DNA of 50,802 nucleotides from Phycisphaerae bacterium (lineage in GTDB: Bacteria; Planctomycetota; Phycisphaerae; Phycisphaerales; SM1A02): positions 1 to 50,802 of the forward strand of contig JABIWU010000021.1 in the NCBI GenBank assembly GCA_018701395.1. The letters are read 5' to 3'. The notes under the pieces were generated by a model that did no database searches, had not been told where the DNA came from, and worked only from the letters and a program-made list of their open reading frames with translations. The position numbers and the translations under genes are program-made. Numbering within the stretch: position 1 is the stretch's first letter; each line of letters opens with the position of its first letter. Positions 33,636 through 42,129 of this stretch are shown piece after piece.

Positions 33636-36600
33636 CTACTTTTCTTGGGGTGAAAGAAAAGGTAATGGAACTATAGAAACTGTTGGATTGAACAACTCGC
33701 CCGTCACATCAATAGCGTAAAAAGTTTCATTTATTGCACCGACGATGTCTCTAATAATTGGCAAGCCGACTCTAGGGTGAAGTCGAGCATTCAATTCAAA
33801 CGTGCTGATGTCAATTGTTCCTTCGCCATTCAAAACTAAATCTGAATTTGATGTCTCACTACTTGTAAGTGTAATTCCATCTAGAACTACTTTGTCACCA
33901 ACGATATACAAATCTATTTTTGCGCCTGTTATTGTGTTCGCTGTTGGCAATGTTAATTGAAGAAGATGCATTGCTGTGTTAGAAAGAGGGTCTACTTTCA
34001 ATTTGCCATTTCGAACTCGTAACTCACCAACACCGCGCTTGCTTCGTGCATCACCCCGAACACCCGCAACAGATAGCCATCCCGTCAATTCGCCCTCGAG
34101 TGAAGCAAGAGCATCATCCTCTTCTTTTGCTGCAATCTTGGCATCTGAAACTGCAATCTCGATTTCAAATTCTTTAGATTCACCCATTCCAATCCAACCC
34201 TGCACTGAAACACCGCCTGTTGTCGATTCGCCGCCCATATCTTCAAAAAGCAATCGTTTTGAATTAGTGTCTAAAAGAAGCCTGCCTGTAACAAAATTTA
34301 CAAGTCGACCTAGCACAACCATTTCGTCAACTTCTAACGATAAAGCCAATTCAGAAAGTCGCTTATTATCATAAGTTCCATCTACTTTTACTTTTCCAAC
34401 AATGTTGTTCAGGGGCACGCCAACATCAACTGAAACTTCATCTAGTAAAATATTTCCTGCAAATCCAACGGACAGTTCCTCCCAACTTTCTCCTGTCAAG
34501 GTCACGGCGCCTTTAGGCATCTTACTGTGCCCTTCTTTAATTTCAATTGCTTGAAGTGTGTCTCCAACTGCTGATGGAAGAACTGCGAAGAGACTACTGT
34601 CATCTGAAGGTCCTTCCCAAGTAAGTTTAAATACTCCATTGATGCCTATAGCAGTATCAACGATGCCGTCTAATGAAAATACACCGTCGCCAAGTTTGCC
34701 GTCGATGTTCTGAAAACTAATCCCATTATTATCAAAGCGAATTACATTTTTCTTTTCAGAACCAAACTCCGCGACTGCACGTCGATTATTAAAAGTAGCA
34801 GATAGATCGGTTGGGATAATCACAATGTCGTAAGAAATTGAGTCAGAATCTCCGACTGCAACGAGCGCCGCCTCTGCAGTTCCTGATGGATTCAAAATAT
34901 CGTAATAATCAATCCCAGCGTCTCCCCCAACTATTCCAGTAATTGCTCTAGTGAGAGGAGAATCAATTGATGCACCCTTCCAATCCGCAGCAATGTCAAT
35001 ACTGAATGCTTCTTTTGAACCATGCACAGACCCAATAATTTCAAGATCACCTGAAGATTTATTTTCTTCCTTGAGTTCAAATTTTAAGTCATTTAAAAAT
35101 ACGTTTGTATTTTCAACTATTACAGACCCCTCCACGAGTTCTAAAGATGTTTTCTCTTCTTTACCTGAAATGTAAAGAATTTTAGGGACAATTTCCATGT
35201 TCAATGTATGCTCGTCTTTTAAACGTGACATCCGAATTGTGGCATCCATAAAACCTGTTGGATTTAACATATACCAAGCATTTGATAAACCCACCGATGC
35301 ATTTGCAGGCAGAACATCTACAAACTGAGGGCTTAGTGGCAACTCAGTACCGCGAAGAATCAAATCAAAAGTTTCTCCATCTATCGCCATCGAAACTTCG
35401 ACTGAACCCAGGCCACATTCACACGTAGCGCCGTCCATTGTGACAACGCCATTCTCAATATAAATTTTCGCTTCTACACCTTCGAATTGAAATCCATCAG
35501 GCCAGAACTGACCAGTTGCATTTATTGCATCTGCTAAATTTGAATTAATGATTGCAATGCCTTCACTAATATTCACGAGGAAATTTGTATTAATTCCTCC
35601 ATCTTTATTTCCAGTAATATTTCCAACCGCCGTCAATCTAGACTCCAAACCCAGCCCGCTGAGTACACCAAGTGCGAGATCATGCGATTCTCCGGATGAA
35701 CTAGATACTGCTTTTATAAGTGAAGGTGTTATCCATTCATTTATAAGTTCTAGTCGCAAGTTAGGCGATGCCAGGCCGCCCTCTAAAAATGTGATTGAAC
35801 CACTTAGCTCTCCATCACCACCACCAGTACCGCGAAAGTGAACAGCTTCATCTTCCGAAATATAAATGCCGTTTGAATCTACATGCACCATCCCTTTTTG
35901 AAGAGTCACAGGAAATGGAAAATCAGCAAACATAATTCCAACGTCCTCAAATAAAACTTCTCCAGCAACTGTTACATTTTCTCCTTTGCTACTATCGTGT
36001 GAAATGTCCAAATCTAAGTCAATAACACCGCCAAAGGAAAACGCATTTTCATAGGACTCAGGAAGGGTATCAGCCATTTGCTCATAAGCCTTCTTATCGA
36101 ATAACCGCCCCATTACGTTTGCTAAATCAGACGGCAGCGCTTCTCTAAGAGTCTCATCTAACGGTGCGGCTGGTGCGTGTAAGTTTAAATCGACAACCAA
36201 TTTCTCTGGGGCTGCAGTTACAGTCCCACTAATATGCACTTTAGAATTATCACTACCCGTAGCATTCAAGAAAACAATTTCAATAGTATTGCCATGGAAT
36301 GTAATCGAAGTTGAAATGTCATGCAGTGGATATGGAAATCCTTCATACATCCCATTTGCAGCGCTAATGATTAATTCTCCCTCCACTGTTGGATCTTCAC
36401 CTGCAACTTCCCTTTTTACTTTTACTTTTGAAGCAATTTTCCATTGCTCTAATTGAAACAGCTTCAATACTTCTGCTGCCGCAATTGGCAAATCTGCTTC
36501 TCCCTCTTCGGCCGCATGGAATTCATCTATAAAGAAGGATGCTTCAAACGGAGATTGATCCAACATGGATTTCATCCAAACGCTACCCTCTTGATTTCCC

Positions 36601-37652
36601 ATATTTGGCAAATCATAAATTTTCAATTCTGCTCTAAAAGAAACTGGCGCATTATGTTCTTGATGTGGCGGTTTTAATTCGCCTTCAATATCAGTCAGTA
36701 AAACCGATTCGCCATCGTAAACAATCGTTCCTTTACTTACTTCAAGAGATGCATTTCCCCGTATTCGTGAAATAATTCCCTTGTCATAGTGCGACCATCG
36801 AAGCCCGTGCTTCTCTGGCAAAAAGAAATGCATATTCTCCACATTTGCTTCAATTGCGAAACCTGTCTCTTTATTCCAACGCATTAATAAAGATTTCATG
36901 CCTCCGCTAAGCTCTGTCTCTTCACACCAAATTCTAACTGTACGTGGCAAAAATGATACTATCGATTGGTTCAGTTCTGCATCATCAATCGATAATTGAA
37001 AGGTAGAATTCGATACTTCCAAATCAATGAGTGCAGGGCTGTCAACATCTTGTAGCGTAATCGCAAGAGCGTCCGCTTCGGTTTTTCCTAACTCGATTGC
37101 AAACTCTTTCTTAGAATCCAACATCCAATCTTCGCCATTCATTGAACCAGATTCAAGAACTAGGCTTTGGATATATATTTCTGGCAATTCAAAGGTATCC
37201 GCAGAACTGCTATTTGTTTCTACACTACTACTATTAGTTTCAGGCAGTGCAATAATTCTTGAAATGTTGTAATCGCCAGACTTTTCAGCAGACTCTGCAA
37301 TTCGAACTAAAATCGTATCCGCTGTGATTGACTTTAATGATGTTAAAGATAGCGGAAGAATAGAAGTGAACTCAAGTTCAACTGCTGGAATTGAAATTAC
37401 TTCTGAAGCATTACCCTTAATTTCTGAAACGACTACACGCACATTTGTTAAATCTAACTTCCCCGACCAGTCCCAACTTGCTTCACCAACTAACACTTCG
37501 CCACTAATAGAATTTGAAATCAATATTGAAACTATTGGAGATAAAAGAAAAGAACGCGTAAAAAGAAACAGCAACACAAAAGGCAAAAGAAGCAATGCAA
37601 TGAAAACCCATATTCGTTTTCTTCGCCTAGTCGGCTTACCATCTGCTGTCAT
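33636..37652 (-). CDS. AsmA-like envelope protein
   Basis: 1338 aa. One N-terminal membrane helix (about 13-33, IWVFIALLLLPFVLLFLF) follows an Arg/Lys-rich start. The rest is a long periplasmic repeat of beta-strands. The C-terminal part (VRNGKLKVDPLSNTAMHLLQ, then LNGEGTIDISTFELNARLHP) matches the end of AsmA/DUF3971-type proteins, which form long hydrophobic grooves and help move lipids between membranes. It is the largest gene here and lies 15 nt downstream of trpE. A TAAACT box lies 8 nt before its ATG. An envelope lipid transport role is the family-level inference. Confidence 0.78.
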   Translation of the reverse strand: MTADGKPTRRRKRIWVFIALLLLPFVLLFLFTRSFLLSPIVSILISNSISGEVLVGEASWDWSGKLDLTNVRVVVSEIKGNASEVISIPAVELEFTSILPLSLTSLKSITADTILVRIAESAEKSGDYNISRIIALPETNSSSVETNSSSADTFELPEIYIQSLVLESGSMNGEDWMLDSKKEFAIELGKTEADALAITLQDVDSPALIDLEVSNSTFQLSIDDAELNQSIVSFLPRTVRIWCEETELSGGMKSLLMRWNKETGFAIEANVENMHFFLPEKHGLRWSHYDKGIISRIRGNASLEVSKGTIVYDGESVLLTDIEGELKPPHQEHNAPVSFRAELKIYDLPNMGNQEGSVWMKSMLDQSPFEASFFIDEFHAAEEGEADLPIAAAEVLKLFQLEQWKIASKVKVKREVAGEDPTVEGELIISAANGMYEGFPYPLHDISTSITFHGNTIEIVFLNATGSDNSKVHISGTVTAAPEKLVVDLNLHAPAAPLDETLREALPSDLANVMGRLFDKKAYEQMADTLPESYENAFSFGGVIDLDLDISHDSSKGENVTVAGEVLFEDVGIMFADFPFPVTLQKGMVHVDSNGIYISEDEAVHFRGTGGGDGELSGSITFLEGGLASPNLRLELINEWITPSLIKAVSSSSGESHDLALGVLSGLGLESRLTAVGNITGNKDGGINTNFLVNISEGIAIINSNLADAINATGQFWPDGFQFEGVEAKIYIENGVVTMDGATCECGLGSVEVSMAIDGETFDLILRGTELPLSPQFVDVLPANASVGLSNAWYMLNPTGFMDATIRMSRLKDEHTLNMEIVPKILYISGKEEKTSLELVEGSVIVENTNVFLNDLKFELKEENKSSGDLEIIGSVHGSKEAFSIDIAADWKGASIDSPLTRAITGIVGGDAGIDYYDILNPSGTAEAALVAVGDSDSISYDIVIIPTDLSATFNNRRAVAEFGSEKKNVIRFDNNGISFQNIDGKLGDGVFSLDGIVDTAIGINGVFKLTWEGPSDDSSLFAVLPSAVGDTLQAIEIKEGHSKMPKGAVTLTGESWEELSVGFAGNILLDEVSVDVGVPLNNIVGKVKVDGTYDNKRLSELALSLEVDEMVVLGRLVNFVTGRLLLDTNSKRLLFEDMGGESTTGGVSVQGWIGMGESKEFEIEIAVSDAKIAAKEEDDALASLEGELTGWLSVAGVRGDARSKRGVGELRVRNGKLKVDPLSNTAMHLLQLTLPTANTITGAKIDLYIVGDKVVLDGITLTSSETSNSDLVLNGEGTIDISTFELNARLHPRVGLPIIRDIVGAINETFYAIDVTGELFNPTVSIVPLPFLSPQEK

Positions 37653-37667
37653 AAGTGAATAGTTTAC

Positions 37668-39224
37668 CTACTCAACAGATGGAAAAGCAGACTGAGCTAA
37701 CTCAATCGCCCTGCCAAGACCTGCTGCCTTGTTTATTGTTTCTTTCCACTCTAATTCAGGCACTGAATCCATTACTATTCCTGCGCCGGCTTGTATATCA
37801 ATTCTCCACTTTGAATTTTTTCGCTTCGCAGTTGGTACCACCATCGTGCGGAGTGCGATTGCCATGTCCATATCGCCATTAAACCCAATCAAGCCAATTC
37901 CGCCTGCATAAGGACCCCTCCGTGTTGGTTCAAGTTCATCAATAATCTGCATAGCCCGAATTTTGGGCGCTCCACTTACAGTTCCAACTGGCAATGTTGC
38001 TGCAAGTGCATCCCAACAGTCTTTACCATGGGCAAGTCTACCCACTACGGTGGAACTTAAATGCATAACATGACTGTATCGTTCAATATCCATTACTCGC
38101 TCAATTACGATCGAACCCAGTTCGCAAACAGTGCCTAAATCATTACGACCAAGATCAACAAGCATCACATGCTCTGCTTTTTCTTTTGCGTCACCGAGTA
38201 AATCTTTTTCCAAAGCGTCATCTTCCGATTCATCTTTGCCTCGTCGCCGTGTTCCAGCAAGTGGCCGATTTACCACTTGGCCGTCTCTACATCTACAAAG
38301 AATTTCTGGGCTAGATGCCACAAGTATACTTTCCTCCGCTTGCAAGTAAATCATGTACGGACTTGGGTTGACTACTCGTAATGATCTGTATATTTCAAAT
38401 GGGTCGACGTTTGACCAATGCTCAAACCGTTGCGAAACAACTATTTGGAAAGCGTCGCCAGCGGCAATGTATTCTTTGCACTTCAAAACTGCCTCTTCAA
38501 ATTCTTCCTTTGTCATGTTTGATTTTGAAGGGGCTGGTGGTGGTGTACTTAAATCAATCGAAATTGTTCCAACTGGTATGTTCTCGCCATCATGCTGGAG
38601 CGAACCTACGACGCGGTCAAGTTCTTCGTTTACACAATCCCATGCAAATTCATTTTCGCCTTCTAAATCTATCGCATTGTGAATTACATGCACAACTTTT
38701 GCGACATGGTCAAAAACGACTACTGTTTTGTATAAAGCAAAATGTAAGTCAGGAAGGTTTCGGTCGTCTGTTGGCGCGTTAGCAAACGACAATGAATCTA
38801 TTTCCGAAAATCGAGCGGTGTCATAGCCCGCATACCCAACCCAACCACCTGTAAAACTTGGCAACGGTAAATCGCCCGTTGTTACGGGAGAAGCAACTTT
38901 CCAATTTTTGGATAACGTTTTAGCTAATTCGAGTGGGTTTTCGGAATTTTGTTTTTCCTCTGTTCCGAGTTCATGGTTCTTTATGCACACTTCATTTCCA
39001 TACGCAACCAATTCTAAAAAGGGGTCAGCGCCTAAAAAAGAAAAACGACCAACTTCATTTCCATTGTCGACTGATTCAAACAAAAAACTCGGAGCAGTTC
39101 GGTCATCGCTTGCAACCAAGCGTCTGTACGCAAGCACTGGGCTTAAATGGTCTGACAAAATTCGCCGTACAACCGGAATTACATTGAATTTAGTCCTTAG
39201 TTCATCAAAAGTTTCTTGCGGCAT
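37668..39224 (-). CDS. trpE: Anthranilate synthase component I
   Basis: 518 aa from the ATG at 39224 (MPQETFDELRTKFNVIPVV). An ATG 12 codons upstream (39260) is possible but would share CATG with the start of the divergent ABC gene. A TACACT box exactly 6 nt before 39224 supports the shorter form. The chorismate-binding domain is intact: LVASSPEILCR, then NRPLAGTRRRG, VDLGRNDLGTV, GTVSGAPKIRAMQIIDELE and GPYAGGIGL. No trpG or other trp gene lies nearby. The enzyme converts chorismate and glutamine-derived ammonia to anthranilate. Confidence 0.93.
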   Translation of the reverse strand: MPQETFDELRTKFNVIPVVRRILSDHLSPVLAYRRLVASDDRTAPSFLFESVDNGNEVGRFSFLGADPFLELVAYGNEVCIKNHELGTEEKQNSENPLELAKTLSKNWKVASPVTTGDLPLPSFTGGWVGYAGYDTARFSEIDSLSFANAPTDDRNLPDLHFALYKTVVVFDHVAKVVHVIHNAIDLEGENEFAWDCVNEELDRVVGSLQHDGENIPVGTISIDLSTPPPAPSKSNMTKEEFEEAVLKCKEYIAAGDAFQIVVSQRFEHWSNVDPFEIYRSLRVVNPSPYMIYLQAEESILVASSPEILCRCRDGQVVNRPLAGTRRRGKDESEDDALEKDLLGDAKEKAEHVMLVDLGRNDLGTVCELGSIVIERVMDIERYSHVMHLSSTVVGRLAHGKDCWDALAATLPVGTVSGAPKIRAMQIIDELEPTRRGPYAGGIGLIGFNGDMDMAIALRTMVVPTAKRKNSKWRIDIQAGAGIVMDSVPELEWKETINKAAGLGRAIELAQSAFPSVE

Positions 39225-39230
39225 ACCCGA

Positions 39231-39252
39231 AGTGTAGAGCAGAGCGTAGGAT
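39231..39252. promoter_or_regulatory. Compact divergent promoter pair (trpE and ABC ATPase)
   Basis: TACACT on the minus strand (39236-39231) ends 6 nt before the trpE ATG at 39224. TAGGAT on the plus strand (39247-39252) ends 6 nt before the ABC gene ATG at 39259. Only 34 nt separate the two start codons, so each -35 region must lie in or next to the other gene's start. For trpE a TGGATA sits 17 nt upstream of its -10 box. Confidence 0.5.
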
Positions 39253-39258
39253 GTATCC

Positions 39259-39960
39259 ATGCCTACCGATACTACAGTTGTAAAACTTCGAAAAATAGAG
39301 CGAGTTTATCTCAAACCAGATGGTTCTGTGCTTGTAAATGCTCTGGGTGGAGTCGATTTAGATATTCCAAATGGCCAATCGCTTGCAATCATGGGCGCCT
39401 CAGGGTCTGGAAAAAGCACCATAATGAACATTTTAGGATGCCTCGACCAACCAACCTCAGGAACTTACACCCTTGATGGAAATGAAACAGCAAAGATGGA
39501 TGATGAGACACTTTCAAAAATACGGGGGCAGCAAATCGGCTTCGTCTTTCAATCTTTTAACCTAATTCCACAACTTTCAATCGAAGAAAACATCGAAGTC
39601 CCCCTTTATTATCAAAGAGTTCCACCAAACGAACGGCGCAGGCGAACTTTAGAAATGCTCGATCTCGTTGGGTTATCAAATCGTATTGGGCATAAGCCTG
39701 GCGAGTTATCTGGCGGGCAACAACAGCGGGCAGCGATAGCTCGAGCGCTGGTTACAAAACCTTCAATTTTGTTAGCGGATGAACCAACAGGCAATTTAGA
39801 TTCGCAAACTGGGAACGACGTACTAAAACTTTTTGATTTACTTCACGACGAAGGCTTAACGACGATACTGGTTACCCATGATGAAGAAGTAGGCAACAGA
39901 TGCCAACGCGTTATTCATCTTAAAGATGGTTTGATAGATAAAGACACGCAAACAACATGA
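39259..39960 (+). CDS. ABC transporter ATP-binding protein (MacB/LolD type)
   Basis: 233 aa. Walker A is GASGSGKSTIMN, followed by the Q-loop FQSFNLIPQLS, the signature LSGGQQQRAAIARAL, Walker B LLADEPTGNLD and an H-loop LVTHDEE. The LIPQLSIEENIEVPL segment is typical of the MacB/LolD family, which works with FtsX-like permeases in lipoprotein release or export. No permease gene is adjacent; ruvC follows with a 4-nt overlap (ATGA). Confidence 0.92.
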   Translation: MPTDTTVVKLRKIERVYLKPDGSVLVNALGGVDLDIPNGQSLAIMGASGSGKSTIMNILGCLDQPTSGTYTLDGNETAKMDDETLSKIRGQQIGFVFQSFNLIPQLSIEENIEVPLYYQRVPPNERRRRTLEMLDLVGLSNRIGHKPGELSGGQQQRAAIARALVTKPSILLADEPTGNLDSQTGNDVLKLFDLLHDEGLTTILVTHDEEVGNRCQRVIHLKDGLIDKDTQTT

Positions 39961-40436
39961 GGGTTTTAGGAGTTGACCCGGGATTACGAATTGCTGGTTA
40001 TGGATGTTTATCTTTTGTTGGCAACTCCATAACACCTTCAATAATAGAAGCCGGCGCAATTCGGCTCGATGTTGATAAATCAATTTCTTACCGCCTCAAA
40101 CAACTACACAACGATCTCAGTGAAATAATCTCAGAACATAAACCTGAACTTATTGCCGTAGAGACAATCTTTACACATAAATCTCATCTTTCAACTGCAA
40201 CAATTATGGGTCATGCCCGTGGTGTCATTTTGCTTGCTGGTGAACAAGCAAATATTCCGCTTTTAGAATTAGCCCCAACTGAAATTAAAAAGTCCGTAAC
40301 GGGGAATGGAAATGCCACAAAAAACCAGGTTCAGCACGCTATTACTGGATTATTGAGTCTTACCAAGACCCCAGAACCCCCTGATGTAGCTGATGCACTA
40401 GCAATTGCAATTACTGCAGGGATTCGAGAATACTAA
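39957..40436 (+). CDS. ruvC: Crossover junction endodeoxyribonuclease RuvC
   Basis: A 159-aa Holliday junction resolvase. The catalytic acids are D7 (GVDPG), E69 (IAVETIF), D143 and D146 (PPDVADALAIA), matching the known RuvC quartet. The length is standard. It is coupled by ATGA to the ABC gene, an unusual partner; ruvA and ruvB are not in the window. A strong terminator lies about 60 nt downstream. Confidence 0.95.
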   Translation: MRVLGVDPGLRIAGYGCLSFVGNSITPSIIEAGAIRLDVDKSISYRLKQLHNDLSEIISEHKPELIAVETIFTHKSHLSTATIMGHARGVILLAGEQANIPLLELAPTEIKKSVTGNGNATKNQVQHAITGLLSLTKTPEPPDVADALAIAITAGIREY

Positions 40437-40460
40437 CCCACACTTTTGCGAGATTTACAC

Positions 40461-40466
40461 TATAAT
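40461..40466 (+). promoter_or_regulatory. -10 box TATAAT in the ruvC downstream region
   Basis: A perfect TATAAT lies 25 nt after the ruvC stop, with a predicted start near 40473. No -35 box is seen at 16-18 nt. If used, it would make an RNA of about 60 nt ending at the 40495-40535 terminator. Confidence 0.4.
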
Positions 40467-40475
40467 TAACACACT

Positions 40476-40545
40476 AAATATTTGCCCCCGAAAGGGCTCG
40501 GTATGGCGCTTGCGTCTACCGGGCCTTTATTTTTTGCAAATATTT
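40476..40545 (+). ncRNA. Structured terminator element E1, possible small RNA
   Basis: A 10-bp perfect inverted repeat (AAATATTTGC at 40476-40485, GCAAATATTT at 40536-40545) encloses the element. Inside, CCC-GAAA-GGG (487-496) is a GNRA-capped mini-hairpin, followed by a long terminator stem (40495-40503 with 40517-40525, plus an inner GGCG/CGTC extension) and a T-tract (526-535). The first 22 nt (40485-40506) match element E2 on the opposite strand at 20 of 22 positions. It at least terminates ruvC; whether it is also a separate RNA is open. Confidence 0.5.
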
Positions 40546-40630
40546 GAACTAACAAAGCGAATTAGTAGTCCAGTTCACAGAGAACATGAAAGTTATAGAA
40601 ATAAAAATAGTATAAATAGCGATAGGCATT

Positions 40631-40685
40631 AAAAAGACTCGGCGGATTCAAAGAACCACACCGAGCCCTTCCGGGGGTATAGTAA
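40631..40685 (-). ncRNA. Structured terminator element E2 on the minus strand, possible small RNA
   Basis: Reading the minus strand from 40677, CCCCCGGAAGGGCTCGGT begins a block almost identical to E1. The tetraloop is GGAA instead of GAAA (both GNRA). It is followed by a stem (40667-40661 with 40642-40636) and TTTTT (40635-40631). A -10-like TACTAT (40684-40679) precedes it. No minus-strand gene lies to the right until mqnD beyond 42.6 kb, so there is no evident transcript for it to terminate. Confidence 0.45.
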
Positions 40686-40686
40686 G

Positions 40687-40698
40687 TCGCAATTGCGA
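40687..40698. promoter_or_regulatory. Palindrome TCGCAATTGCGA
   Basis: A perfect 12-bp palindrome lies next to the AT-rich AATTAATTAATAATAA tract, 3 nt upstream (minus strand) of the -10-like box of element E2. It looks like an operator. The rest of 40437-40833 shows no gene: 40546-40630 is AT-rich and unstructured, and 40700-40833 is the upstream region of the cyclophilin gene. Confidence 0.4.
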
Positions 40699-40833
40699 TT
40701 AATTAATAATAACCACAATCCAATCTATTTCAATACATTCTGTTCAAAAAACAAAAAAATGCCAAACTTTTAATTTCTCCAAGGTCAAGATTGCTATCCT
40801 GCTTACTTACCTAATTTGTCAAAGGAACCCACT

Positions 40834-42114
40834 ATGATCAGTTCAACTCTTTTTGCCTTACTCATTACTATCACTACATTTGTAATGGCAGACACTTCGG
40901 ACGCTTTGGTAAACCGGTACCAAAATCTCCTCATATCAATTCAAAATCAACGCGGGCTTGCGCCTGGTGATCTGAAAAGTATTGCTGTTTTACGAGATGA
41001 AATAAGAGCTTGGAATACAACAAATGAAAATTTTCAACTCGTTGCTGCAGAATTGCAGATGAATATATGGCTAGATGACAAGGATAACTGCAACCCATTG
41101 TTTAACAAACTTACAGAGATGATGCCTGAAGATGCAAACATACCCCTTGCTTGGCTTGATTTTAAATTAAGAGAAACTGACGAAGCTCCTGAACAGATTT
41201 ACGTAGATTTTATTGCTAAATTTCCAAACACGCCAGACATTGCAATTGCTTGGATTAAATTTTTAGAAAGCACGAATCGTTTTTCAGATGGGATACTTGA
41301 AATTGAAAAACTCAGCACCGAAGAATTGCTCTCACCATCTTTAATTGAGCTGTATGCTAACTTACTGTATTGCAATAATCGTTTTGATGATGCTATCGCT
41401 TCTTTAAAATCAATCGACAGTGCAACACTTGAAGCAGACGTTGCACTTGCTACAAGAGTGACAACTAACAACTCACTTTATGAAACCCAAGCAGCACTTT
41501 TTAGTGCGGAACTTGCTATTCAAGCATCAGAAGAAATAAATGGCGACCTTCCAATTGCAACAATCCTGACAACAAAAGGTCCAATCAAAATTGTCCTTTT
41601 TGAAGACCAAGCGCCCAACACTGTGGCGAACTTTGTCTCACTTGCACAAAGCGGCTATTACGATGGGACACGCTTTCACCGCGTCATTCCAAAATTTATG
41701 ACACAAGGTGGTGATCCAAATTCGCGCATTGGTGCAATCGGTCAACCAGGTTCAGGTGGTCCCGGCTACAAAATTAAAGATGAACTCAATGACGATGATA
41801 TGAGAAAGCACTTCGCTGGAACGCTTTCTATGGCAAATTCTGGGCCAGATACCGGCGGTAGTCAATTTTTCCTGACACACGTTCCTACGCCACACCTTGA
41901 TGGCAAACATACCGTTTTTGGTCGGATTATTGAAGGTCTAGAAATCAATCGCGAACTTAAAAAAGATGACACTATCGTAACAATTGTCATTTCAAATGCA
42001 CGTGACCACGAATATAATCCAGAAAAAATTGGTGAAGCCAATGCTAGCACAAGTTCTGAATCAAATGCAAAATTGAATTCTGGCAAAAAGCCAACTTTAA
42101 ATTCCAACGAATAA
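40834..42114 (+). CDS. Exported cyclophilin-type peptidyl-prolyl isomerase with helical N-terminal domain
   Basis: 426 aa from the ATG at 40834 (AAAGGA upstream); a TTG at 40816 is in frame but unlikely. A signal peptide (MISSTLFALLITITTFVMA) is cut before DTS. Residues about 25-230 are helical and TPR-like (NKLTEMMPEDANIPLAWLDF, then SLIELYANLLYCNNRFDDAI). Residues about 240-400 are a cyclophilin: FVSLAQSGYYDGTRFHRVIP, then FMTQGGDP, GTLSMANSGPDTGGSQFF and HTVFGRIIEG. The catalytic Arg in FHRVIP is kept. It helps proline isomerisation of envelope proteins. Confidence 0.92.
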   Translation: MISSTLFALLITITTFVMADTSDALVNRYQNLLISIQNQRGLAPGDLKSIAVLRDEIRAWNTTNENFQLVAAELQMNIWLDDKDNCNPLFNKLTEMMPEDANIPLAWLDFKLRETDEAPEQIYVDFIAKFPNTPDIAIAWIKFLESTNRFSDGILEIEKLSTEELLSPSLIELYANLLYCNNRFDDAIASLKSIDSATLEADVALATRVTTNNSLYETQAALFSAELAIQASEEINGDLPIATILTTKGPIKIVLFEDQAPNTVANFVSLAQSGYYDGTRFHRVIPKFMTQGGDPNSRIGAIGQPGSGGPGYKIKDELNDDDMRKHFAGTLSMANSGPDTGGSQFFLTHVPTPHLDGKHTVFGRIIEGLEINRELKKDDTIVTIVISNARDHEYNPEKIGEANASTSSESNAKLNSGKKPTLNSNE

Positions 42115-42129
42115 TTAGGCAGTACATAT

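Noticed and set aside
40476-40545. A miniature transposon bounded by the AAATATTTGC inverted repeat
   Set aside because: No target-site duplication is seen, element E2 lacks the same ends, and the interior is a good terminator. An RNA explanation fits better.
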